Below, one piece after another: positions 19,915 to 28,200 of a DNA stretch of 64,000 nt. The notes beneath the pieces are model-generated. The model did not search any database. It was not told the origin of the DNA and saw only the letters and a list, made by a program, of their open reading frames with translations. A program made the position numbers and the translations under genes. Source of the DNA: Streptomyces sp. CB09001 (lineage in GTDB: Bacteria; Actinomycetota; Actinomycetes; Streptomycetales; Streptomycetaceae); NCBI RefSeq assembly GCF_003369795.1, contig NZ_CP026730.1:5447001-5511000 (forward strand), in the 5' to 3' direction. Numbering within the stretch: position 1 is the first letter of the stretch; every line of letters starts with the position of its first letter.

Positions 19915-20532
19915 ATGTCAGAACTGACAGGGCTGACGATCTTCCTGTTCGTGCTCGCTGCCGTGCTGGTTCTCATGGCATGCATCAAGGCCGACCGTGT
20001 TCGCTCGTGGCGGGAGTCGCTGAATCCCTCCGCTCCGGACCTCCCGGACGGGGCCTTCGTGGCTGGCCGCATCATCCTGGTCGTCATGGCCGTCACCTGT
20101 GTCGTCGTCGGCTTCCAGGGGCTGGCCGTGCAGGACAATGGGGAGTGGAGCGACGACGAACTGACGAGTGCGGTCAAGGGCGCGACGCGAGCCCTTGACG
20201 GCAGCTTCAATTACGGCGACCCGCTGGAGGAAGACGCCCCGACCGACTTCGACGGTGAATACGCCAGGAAGGTCGAGCAGGAGGTCGTTGAGCACGGTGG
20301 CGGGGACGCCCCCCAACTGGGGGTGGACGCCACGTCGGTCGGCCCGGCGGTCTCCGACCAGGCCCAGTACCGCATCACAGCGAACGGGGCGGACACGGCC
20401 TTCTGCATGGACGTCAAGCGTTCCCACGACGGATATATCGAGACGGTGGCGCCCGGGCTCTCCGGCGACGCGGCGGCGGTGAAGCTGCCGAAGTACACAT
20501 TCACCGTGTCGAGCCGGTCAGGCGACTGTTGA
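19915..20532 (+). CDS. Small membrane protein with extracytoplasmic domain, type VII locus
   Basis: A 205-aa protein with two hydrophobic helices (LTIFLFVLAAVLVLMACIKA at residues 5-24 and VAGRIILVVMAVTCVVVGFQGLA near 50-70) separated by a short polar loop. About 130 acidic residues follow, probably outside the cell, with one cysteine pair (AFCMDVK and the terminal GDC). GGGACGGAG immediately precedes the ATG. I do not recognise the family. It stands between the cargo operon and the WXG/mycosin operon and could be an accessory membrane component. Confidence 0.75.
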   Translation: MSELTGLTIFLFVLAAVLVLMACIKADRVRSWRESLNPSAPDLPDGAFVAGRIILVVMAVTCVVVGFQGLAVQDNGEWSDDELTSAVKGATRALDGSFNYGDPLEEDAPTDFDGEYARKVEQEVVEHGGGDAPQLGVDATSVGPAVSDQAQYRITANGADTAFCMDVKRSHDGYIETVAPGLSGDAAAVKLPKYTFTVSSRSGDC

Positions 20533-20761
20533 GACGTCCCAGCCCTCTAGGCAGCCCTCTAGATAAGTCAGTTGCTTACATGGCGCATTGTGGCTGACAC
20601 GACTGGCGCCAGAAGAGCGTGAGGTGCGGATTCGGCCGTAGGAGTGGTGTCGGGCTAGGCCGCAGAGTCGGCGTTGGCTGTGGATGAAGAGTCCAGGGAA
20701 GGTAGGGCCGGCGTCGCGGTCGGCCAGCGTGTGCCAGCAAGGAGGCTGGCGCAAATGGCGG
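20533..20761. other. Gene-free stretch with a short tandem duplication
   Basis: Besides a duplicated AGCCCTCTAG (20541-20550 and 20553-20562) I see no gene, hairpin or RNA in this part of the 350-bp gap. Its base composition is less GC-rich than the flanks. Confidence 0.4.
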
Positions 20762-20790
20762 TTGGGCATGAGCTACCCGATGACTACAGT
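20762..20790 (+). promoter_or_regulatory. Likely promoter of the WXG / mycosin / Esx operon
   Basis: TTGGGC (20762-20767), a 17-nt spacer and TACAGT (20785-20790) match the vegetative consensus. The predicted start lies about 85 nt before the ATG at 20883. Genes from here to the Esx pair are closely spaced and could be read from it. Confidence 0.5.
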
Positions 20791-20882
20791 GACGATCTCT
20801 TGCGGCTACGATCAGTTGCGCGTGCGAGCGGTCCAGACTGGCTCGAGCGATGGATGTACGGGGAAGCGGGGGAGGTAGCAGC

Positions 20883-21332
20883 ATGCTTCCAGCCGAAATG
20901 GTGGGAGGGGCGTCCGCCGCCAGGGCGGCCAATCTGGAGGTCACGGGCGAGGCGCTGTCGACGTTCGTGAAGCGGGTGGACAGCGCGCTTCGCAATCTCG
21001 AGGGCTCAGCGGGCGATCCGACGCACATCGGCGCACAAAGGATCAAGCCCTCTTCGCTCAACAGCGGCAGCACGAGCGCCTTCCCGGAGGCCCACGCGTT
21101 GTACCTGCAGTACAACCGGGTCCACGAAGAGCTCACCAGCCTCTCGAAGACGTTGCACCTTCAAATCGAGGCGATTGGCATCGCGGTCAGGGGTGCGCAC
21201 GTGGGCTTCGACAACCTTGAGGAGGAGCAGCGCCGCCGCTTCGCGCAGATCCAGACGCAGATCAAGCAGATTGAGGATGACAGCGGCGGCGGTAAGCAAC
21301 GCACCGAATCGACAGTCAGCGGGGGCTTGTAG
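20883..21332 (+). CDS. Small helical type VII secretion-associated protein
   Basis: A 149-aa helical protein without signal peptide or membrane helix. Residues 20-110 form amphipathic helices (EALSTFVKRVDSALRNLEG; ALYLQYNRVHEELTSLSKTL), ending in a strongly charged coil (EEQRRRFAQIQTQIKQIEDD). A classical WxG turn is absent. The start at 20883 is set by GGAGGT seven nt upstream; the reading frame extends further 5' but without a ribosome site. It lies 2 bp before the WXG protein gene, the arrangement of ESX or PE/PPE-like pairs, so it is probably the heterodimer partner of that protein. Confidence 0.8.
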   Translation: MLPAEMVGGASAARAANLEVTGEALSTFVKRVDSALRNLEGSAGDPTHIGAQRIKPSSLNSGSTSAFPEAHALYLQYNRVHEELTSLSKTLHLQIEAIGIAVRGAHVGFDNLEEEQRRRFAQIQTQIKQIEDDSGGGKQRTESTVSGGL

Positions 21333-21334
21333 AC

Positions 21335-23026
21335 ATGTCCGAAAAGCACCACGGGGCGGACTACGACCGAGTCTCTCGGCAGAACACCGCTGCGGACCTG
21401 ACGCGGAGCCTGGAGGAACGGCCTTCGTTCGGGCTCTTCGGTGGGCTGCTGAAGTCGACAGTCGAATCGACGCCGCTGGGTTCGGCTATGCGAGGCCGGA
21501 CAAACTTCGAGAACCACGACCTCAACGAGATGGTCGACCTCGTCGAACAGACGAAACCGGAAGACCTGGAGAGCTCCGGTAAGGCGCTGTGGGATGCGCG
21601 GGACGCCATCAAGGAGGCCGCCAAGGAGCTGGACGGTCACATCGGCAATGTTCGCTGGGTGGGCGAGGCGGGCGAAGCCTTTCGCAAGTGGGGGCGTTCT
21701 CTCGTCACCAGTACGCACGGTCTGAGTGCTTTTGCGGGCGGGGCGGGAGACCAGATCACCGCTGCCGCTGTGGGTTTGGCGAATGTGCGCACGGCCATGC
21801 CGGAACGTGACTCGCGGCCGACGAGCAAGGCGCTGCGGCCCGAGCAGCTCCCGACGCCTATGCAGGTCGAGGGCAACAGCGAGTACGTGGAAGCGGTTCG
21901 CGTCGAGAAGAATCGCCAAGAGGCGATCAACCAGATGAACCGACTGTCGTCCTATTACGCAGTGTCGGAGGAGTTCCTGGCGGGACTGAAGCCGCCAACG
22001 TTCACGAGTATGCCGGACGTCGGGGTTCCGAAGCCCAGTACGAGCCCTGTCGACAGCGGGAATGGAACTCTGCCGACTGTTGGTGTTGAGGGGAGCCGGA
22101 CTGGAATTCCCTCGGGTGACCGCTCAAGCGCAAGTGTGGAAGGGCCGTCCCAGCCGCAGGACACGGGCGACGGGGTTGTTTCGCCATACGGCAGAACACG
22201 ACAATTCGTTGACATTGATGTCCCTGTTTCGACGACCATTGACAGTGTTGGCCCGCCCACACTCCCCACAGCTCCCGTTTCCGGTCCCACGTTGTCGACC
22301 ACGCTGCCCCCAGGCGACGGTGGAGGACCGACTGGCCCGTTCGGTCCGAGTTTCGGCCCTCCGATGCCCCCTGGTCGCCCTGACCGGGTTGATGGTGGAC
22401 CCGGTCGCACCAGGGCACCGTTCCCGGCCCAGGGACGTGTGACTCCTCCCGGTCAGGGTGGGGGCCCGGGGCCCGGGCGTCCAGGCAACCAGGGGCCCTT
22501 CAATCAGGTGGGACGTCCGACTCCTGCCGGGCAGCAGCCCGTGGCGAAGGGGCTCACGTCAGGAGCTAAGCCGTCCCTCATGGGGCCCGGGGTGAGCGGT
22601 GGTACACCGCGTCCCAACCCCACGATGGCGCCGAGACCGGCAGGCCCGGTCACCGGAGCCGGCCGGACCGGTGGTGTTGTCGGCGGTCGGCCGACGAGCA
22701 CCACAGGTGCAACGGGACGGAGTGGACCGAAGCTCCCCCGTGGCACGGTCGTCGGGGCCGACGCCGGGACTCAGTCGGGCAAGGGCCGCTCCACGGCGAA
22801 GCCCGGTATCACCGGTGTGCCCACGGGGTCGAGGTCTGCCACGCGTGCCGAACGGAACGGTATGACCCGCGGTGGTGCAGGGCTCGTACGCGGTCCCGGA
22901 GGACGTGGGCGCCGTCGCGACGAGCGCAGGGAGGAAGGCGCCGAGCGACCCGACTACCTGGTTGAGGACGAAGAGACACACCTGCCTACGAATCCGCGGC
23001 GAGATGTGCCGCCGGTTGTCAACTGA
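21335..23026 (+). CDS. WXG100-domain protein with long Pro/Gly-rich tail, putative type VII substrate
   Basis: A 563-aa protein. Residues about 60-220 are helical and contain the WxG turn (IGNVRWVGEAGEAFRKWG) followed by further helices. From about residue 220 it is Pro/Gly/Thr/Ser-rich and disordered (GPTGPFGPSFGPPMPPGRPD), turning Arg/Gly-rich near the C-terminus (RGPGGRGRRRDERRE). The folded head plus repetitive tail recalls PPE-like proteins. No signal peptide is present, fitting type VII export. It is 2 bp downstream of its probable helical partner and 24 bp upstream of the second mycosin, so that protease may process or help export it. Confidence 0.85.
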   Translation: MSEKHHGADYDRVSRQNTAADLTRSLEERPSFGLFGGLLKSTVESTPLGSAMRGRTNFENHDLNEMVDLVEQTKPEDLESSGKALWDARDAIKEAAKELDGHIGNVRWVGEAGEAFRKWGRSLVTSTHGLSAFAGGAGDQITAAAVGLANVRTAMPERDSRPTSKALRPEQLPTPMQVEGNSEYVEAVRVEKNRQEAINQMNRLSSYYAVSEEFLAGLKPPTFTSMPDVGVPKPSTSPVDSGNGTLPTVGVEGSRTGIPSGDRSSASVEGPSQPQDTGDGVVSPYGRTRQFVDIDVPVSTTIDSVGPPTLPTAPVSGPTLSTTLPPGDGGGPTGPFGPSFGPPMPPGRPDRVDGGPGRTRAPFPAQGRVTPPGQGGGPGPGRPGNQGPFNQVGRPTPAGQQPVAKGLTSGAKPSLMGPGVSGGTPRPNPTMAPRPAGPVTGAGRTGGVVGGRPTSTTGATGRSGPKLPRGTVVGADAGTQSGKGRSTAKPGITGVPTGSRSATRAERNGMTRGGAGLVRGPGGRGRRRDERREEGAERPDYLVEDEETHLPTNPRRDVPPVVN

Positions 23027-23050
23027 GCGCGAGCGAGGACTCACCCCATC

Positions 23051-24340
23051 ATGAAGTCAGCAACACGTCGTCGGCTGCGAGTACGCGTGGGGGGCGCTGT
23101 CGCGAGTGCCCTGGTTGTCGGCGGCGTGAGCTTTGCTCAGGGTGCCACTGCGGCCGATGTGCAGTCGGAGCAGTGGTATCTGGGGCCCATGCAGGCCGAG
23201 AAGATGTGGAAGGCCAGCACGGGGGAGGGCATCAAGGTCGCTGTTATCGACACAGGAGTAAACCCTGACACGCCGTCACTCAGAGGTCAGGTCCTGGCTG
23301 ACGAAGTTCCGAAACAAGTCGCGTACGGTGCCACTGAGGATTACGACGGGCACGGGACGACGATGGCGGAGCTGATCGCCGGCACCGGGGATAACGGGGG
23401 CATCCAGGGGCTGGCGCCTGATGCGGAGATCGTGCCGTATCGCATCGTGACGGGGAGCTCGCTCGACGCCGAGGGAGAAAAGCGTGCTCCTACCCCCATG
23501 GAAGCGGTGAGGGCCGCAGCGGACAGCGATGCGCGCATCATCAGCATGTCCTTTACCTCTCCCGCCTATGAGCCGGACTTCGAAAAAGCGGTGGAGTACG
23601 CAGCGTCCAAGGGGAAGCTGCTGGTCTCGGGTGTGGGGAATGAGGGACGGGACAGCGGGTATATCGGCTACCCCGCTGCCTATCCGTACGTCATCGGTGT
23701 GTCGTCCATCGACAAGAAGAGTCACGTTTCGGACTTCGCTCAGTCGGGCAACTACGTTGACTTGGTGGCACCGGGCGAGAACATGCCTGGCTACTGTAGG
23801 CCGACCTTCGACCAGTACTGCCACGACATGACCGGCACCAGCTCCGCCACCGCCATCACCTCCGCCGCAGCCGCCCTCATCTGGTCCGCGCACCCGGACT
23901 GGACGGCGAACCAGGTCACCCGGGCGCTGATCGACACGGCCGGTCGCAAGTGGCCCAAGGACGAGCCGACCTCGACCGCCGGTTACGGGACCATCCGCCC
24001 CCGGTCGGTGCTGGCGGACCCGAACTACGACGCCGGTGAGCCGTACGCCGACCCGCTGCGGAAGGAGAACACGCAGGAGGGGGAGAAGCTGGTCACGGAG
24101 ATTCCGCCGGCATCCGCCTCAGCGAAGCCTTCCTCGGGCGCAACAGCCCCGTCACAGGGTGCCGCGGGATCTTCCAAGGACAAGCAGGCGGCCGCAGGAT
24201 CGGACGATGCGAAGACCGCTGCGGCCGACGCGTCGAGCGACAGCGGCAGCACGCTGTGGATCGCACTCGGCGCCGCCGCAGCCGTGGTCGTGATCGGTGG
24301 GGGCGTCTTCGCCGTACTGCGGGCCCGGCGCGCGAACTGA
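23051..24340 (+). CDS. mycP: Second mycosin, type VII secretion-associated subtilisin-like serine protease
   Basis: A 429-aa S8-family protease. A signal peptide (VGGAVASALVVGGVSFAQGATA) is followed by a subtilase domain with catalytic D67 (VAVIDTGVN), H101 (YDGHGTTMAEL) and S264 (MTGTSSATAI), an Ala/Ser-rich linker of about 60 residues, and a C-terminal helix (LWIALGAAAAVVVIGGGVFAVL) before RARRAN. All catalytic residues are intact. It differs clearly from the mycosin at 13864 in loops and linker, so it is a paralogue and not a recent copy. It lies between the WXG-tail protein and the Esx pair. Two mycosins are common in Streptomyces type VII loci. Confidence 0.93.
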   Translation: MKSATRRRLRVRVGGAVASALVVGGVSFAQGATAADVQSEQWYLGPMQAEKMWKASTGEGIKVAVIDTGVNPDTPSLRGQVLADEVPKQVAYGATEDYDGHGTTMAELIAGTGDNGGIQGLAPDAEIVPYRIVTGSSLDAEGEKRAPTPMEAVRAAADSDARIISMSFTSPAYEPDFEKAVEYAASKGKLLVSGVGNEGRDSGYIGYPAAYPYVIGVSSIDKKSHVSDFAQSGNYVDLVAPGENMPGYCRPTFDQYCHDMTGTSSATAITSAAAALIWSAHPDWTANQVTRALIDTAGRKWPKDEPTSTAGYGTIRPRSVLADPNYDAGEPYADPLRKENTQEGEKLVTEIPPASASAKPSSGATAPSQGAAGSSKDKQAAAGSDDAKTAAADASSDSGSTLWIALGAAAAVVVIGGGVFAVLRARRAN

Positions 24341-24396
24341 CACCGGCGTCGTCGGTGTCGTATGGAGAGAAGCAACAGGGAGGGCAGGGGCGGATC

Positions 24397-24744
24397 ATGG
24401 CCGTCGACCAGAAGCTCGAAGACGCAGCGGTGGTCAAGCTGCAGAAGGACATGTACGAGAAGTTCGAGAGCATCCGCAAGCGGGTCCACAACCTGCAGGG
24501 TGTGATCGACGGTCTCGAGGGTCAGTGGCAGGGCATCGGCCGTGCCGCGTTCGACAAGAAGCAGTACGAGATCAACACGTCGCTGCAGAACATGGGCCGC
24601 ATCCTCGCGGACGTCGTGGACGCGATGACCGCGACGCGCAACATCAAGGACAGCAAGGAAGACGAAGTCCTCGCTGCCGTGAACAAGATCAACGTCAACG
24701 ACGGTGCTCCCACGGTGCAGTCGTCGCCCCTCAGCTCCTTCTGA
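24397..24744 (+). CDS. esxB: WXG100-family secreted protein (EsxB-like)
   Basis: A 115-aa ESAT-6/CFP-10-type protein with two long helices joined by the WxG turn (LEGQWQGIGRAAFDKK). The C-terminal tail includes MTATRNIKDSKEDEV. The ATG at 24397 is chosen because the frame upstream overlaps the mycosin gene and is Arg-rich; the leader contains AGGGAGGGCAGGGGCGG. It forms a pair with the gene 61 bp downstream. In S. coelicolor, EsxA and EsxB of this locus are known to form a secreted heterodimer affecting sporulation. Which of the pair is A or B is assigned only by order. Confidence 0.9.
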   Translation: MAVDQKLEDAAVVKLQKDMYEKFESIRKRVHNLQGVIDGLEGQWQGIGRAAFDKKQYEINTSLQNMGRILADVVDAMTATRNIKDSKEDEVLAAVNKINVNDGAPTVQSSPLSSF

Positions 24745-24805
24745 GGCGAGCGGCAGACGTCAGCCACAGCCGCAGCACACTCCGAACGAGATGAGGTAAG
24801 CAGAG

Positions 24806-25105
24806 ATGAGCCGTAACGCCGACGGTCTGCAGGTGACATACGACGGGCTCGACTTCGCGGCGACGAACCTCGCCAATGAGGCGAAGCTGCTCGACGAGGA
24901 CATTCAGCAGCTCACCAAGATGGTGGAAAGCAGCAAGCAGTACTGGGCGGGCAAGGCTCAGGAGGCCTACGCGCTGAAGCTGGAACTCTGGCGCAAGGAA
25001 ACCACCGACATCCACCAGGCCCTCATGGGCATCGGCCATGTCGTGGGGTCGTCCGGCGGTACGTACATGGAGGGTGACCTGGCGGCGTCCAGGTACCTGC
25101 AGTAG
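24806..25105 (+). CDS. esxA: WXG100-family secreted protein (EsxA-like)
   Basis: A 99-aa protein of exactly WXG100 length. Helix 1 (LANEAKLLDEDIQQLTKMVE), turn YWAGKAQEAY with the WxG motif, and helix 2 (LELWRKETTDIHQALMGIG) give the expected hairpin, followed by a short tail (SGGTYMEGDLAASRYLQ). A YMEGD sequence in that tail resembles the YxxxD/E export signal. It is the last gene of the plus-strand operon and is followed by a hairpin shared with eccC. Probably a substrate needed for export of its partner. Confidence 0.92.
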   Translation: MSRNADGLQVTYDGLDFAATNLANEAKLLDEDIQQLTKMVESSKQYWAGKAQEAYALKLELWRKETTDIHQALMGIGHVVGSSGGTYMEGDLAASRYLQ

Positions 25106-25132
25106 ACGCGGCGGCAGGATCGCGGCAGTGAC

Positions 25133-25165
25133 GAGGGTGGGCGTGCGCGGGAGACGCCCACCCTC
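25133..25165. terminator. Bidirectional terminator between the Esx pair and eccC
   Basis: A perfect 12-bp inverted repeat (GAGGGTGGGCGT at 25133-25144, its complement at 25154-25165) with a 9-nt loop, followed by TTGTGTG on the plus side. It lies between convergent stops at 25105 and 25220. Confidence 0.8.
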
Positions 25166-25219
25166 TTGTGTGTCCGGGGAGTCATCCGATGGCGGTCGTC
25201 CGGTCCGGGCCGGACCTCG

Positions 25220-28200
25220 TCACCACCCGCCCCCGTCCTCCACCAACCCCACCTGAACCAGCGGCTTCCCTCGCCGCCGCGACACGAACACGCCCCGGCC
25301 CGGCGGCATCGGGCGGGGGCGGACCCCGCCCAGCAGGTCGCCCTCGGCCGGGTCGCCGCTGAGGACGACACCCTGGGCGCCGAGTTCCTTGAGGCGCTGC
25401 ATGAAGGCCTCGTAGCCGGCCCGGCCCGCGCCCGCGGTCGAGCGGGCGATGATGAAGCGCACGCCGACGTCCCGGGCGAAGGGCAGGAGTTCGGTCAGGC
25501 CGGCCAGCGGGTTGCCGCTCGACGTCGCGACGAGATCGAAGTCGTCGATGATGATGTACACCGTCGGCCCCTGCCACCAACTGCGGTCACGCAATTGCTC
25601 CGGCGTGACGTCGGCGGTCGGCGTCCGGCGCTGCATCAGCTCGGCCAGCGCGTCCATGTGGTGCTGCATCTGGTTCGACATGGGAACGTACTCGGCCAGG
25701 TGCGACGGCGGGGTGACCCCCAGCAGGGAGCGGCGGTTGTCGATGACGAACAGCTTGCAGGAGTCGCCGTCGTAGCGGTCGGACAGACGCCGGATGAGGA
25801 GCTTCAGCAGGTTCGACTTGCCGGACTCGCTCTCGCCGAAGACGAGGAAGAACGGGTCCTGCTCGAAGTCCACGAACACCGGTTCCAGGTTGTCCTCGTC
25901 GAGTGCGAAAGACACCCCCCGCCGGGGGAACCGGTCGCCCGGGGGAAGCTGGTGCGCCGGGAACTCGCGCGGCAGCAACCGCACCGCGGGCGCCCCCGGC
26001 TGCTGCCAGTGCCGGGCGACCTCGGCCCCGAGTGCCTGTGTGGCCTCGGCGAGGTCGGTGTCCGAGGACAGCCCGTCGATGCGCGGGACCGCCGCCATGA
26101 AGTGCTGCTTCTGCGGCGTCTGGCCGCGCCCGGGCACACCCGTCGGTACGTTCGCCGCGACCTTGCGGTCGAACTCCGAGTCCATGGTGTCCCCGAGCCG
26201 CAACTCGAGGCGGTTCATCAGGTGGTCCTTGAGGTTGCTGCGGACCTCCATGGAGCGGGACGCGGTGAGGATCACGTGGATGCCGTAGCCGAGGCCGCGT
26301 GCCGCGATGTCCAGCACGACCGACTCCAGCGCCTCGTAGTCCGCGCGGAAGTTCCCCCACCCGTCGATGACCAGGAAGACGTCGCCCCACGGCTGGTCGG
26401 CCACCGTGATGTCACCCCGCGCGCGGCGTGCGCGGAACTCCGCGATCGAGGAGATGCCGGCGGTGCGGAAGTACTCCTCGCGGCGGGTCAGCACGCCGTA
26501 GACCTCGGCCGCCGTACGCCGCACCTTCTCGGGGTCGAGGCGCGACGACACGCCGCCGACATGAGGCAGCCCGGCCACTGCCGACAGACCGCCACCACCG
26601 AAGTCCAGCGCGTAGAACTGCACTTCGTGCGGAGTGTGGGTGAGCGCGAACGACGCGATGACCGAGCGAAGGAGCGTCGACTTGCCGGACTGCGGTCCGC
26701 CCAGGATCTGCATGTGGCCGGCGGCGCCGCCGAAGTTCACCCAGAGCGGGTCCCGCCGCTGCTCGTACGGCTTGTCGACGATGCCGACGGGCACGACGAG
26801 CCGACCCGCGCCCTCGTAGCCGGGCTGGGTCAGGCCGCGCCCCGCCACCTGGGCCAGGCCGGGCAGCAGTGTGTCGAGCGACGGCGGGCTGTCCAGCGGC
26901 GGCAGCCACACCTGGTGGGCTGCCGGGCCCTGTGCCTCCAGGCGTCGGACGACGACATCGAGCACGGTGTCGGCGAGCGCGTCGTCGCCCGTCCCGTCCG
27001 GGGCCTCCTCGCGCTGCGGCGGGACCGGCAGGTACCGGACCGGGACCTCGGCGGCGGTGAACAGCACGGGCCGCCGGTCGACCGGGCGAGGGCCGCCGCG
27101 GACCGCCGCCTGCTGCGCACCCGTGCGGTACACGCCCGAGACGTACGCGGCCTTGAAGCGCACCATCTCGTCCGTACCGAACTTCAGGAAACCGGAGCCG
27201 GGGACGTTCGGCAGTTCGTACGCGTCCGGCACACCCAGCGCGGACCGGGATTCGGCCGCGGAGAAGGTGCGCAGGCCGATCCGGTACGACAGGTAGGTCT
27301 CCAGGCCGCGCAGGCGGCCCTCCTCCAACCGCTGCGAGGCGAGCAGCAGGTGGACGCCCAGCGACCGGCCGATACGGCCGATCTGCACGAACATCTCGAT
27401 GAAGTCCGGCTTCGCGGTGAGCAGTTCGCTGAACTCGTCGATCACCAGGACGAGTGAGGGGATCGGCTGCAGCGCGGCGCCGGCCGCGCGGGCCTTCTCG
27501 TAGTCGTGGATGTTGGCGTAGTTGCCCGCGTCCCGGAGCATCTCCTGACGGCGGTTGAGTTCACCGCGGATCGAGTCGCCCATCCGGTCGACGAGGGTCA
27601 GGTCGTCGGCGAGGTTGGTGATCACGGCCGCCACGTGCGGCAGTTGCGCCATACCGGCGAACGTCGCGCCGCCCTTGAAGTCGGCGAGCACGAAGTTGAG
27701 CGTCTCGGACGAGTGGGTCACCGCGAGGCCCAGGACCAGGGTGCGCAGCAGTTCCGACTTGCCGGAACCGGTCGCGCCCACGCACAGGCCGTGGGGCCCC
27801 ATGCCCTCCTGCGCCGCCTCCTTGAGGTCGAGCATCACGGGCCGGCCGTCCTCGCCGACGCCGATCGGCACCCTGAGCCGTTCGGACTGGGAGCGGGGCC
27901 GCCAGGTCCGGCGGGTATCGACGGAAGCGGCGTCACCGAGGTTGAGGAGATCCGTGAACTCCAGATTGGCCAGCAGCGGCTCGTCGTCGTCCCCGCCCGT
28001 TCCCACACGCAATGGGGCCAGCTGCCTCGCCAGCGCTTCCGCGCTTTCCTGGGAGAGGACGTCGGGAGTGCCCTCGTAGACCGCACCGTGCGCCGCCTCC
28101 AGGCGCAACTCCTTCGGCTGCACGACGAGCGAGAGGTCCCCACGTCCGGTGGAGAGGGTGCCGGGGACCACCTCGATGACGGTCACCCCCTGCAGGCCCT

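Noticed and set aside
20576..21136. Minus-strand open frame of 186 codons across the WXG operon start
   Set aside because: No ribosome site, overlaps the supported plus-strand gene, and the translation is low-complexity Pro/Leu/Ser-rich.
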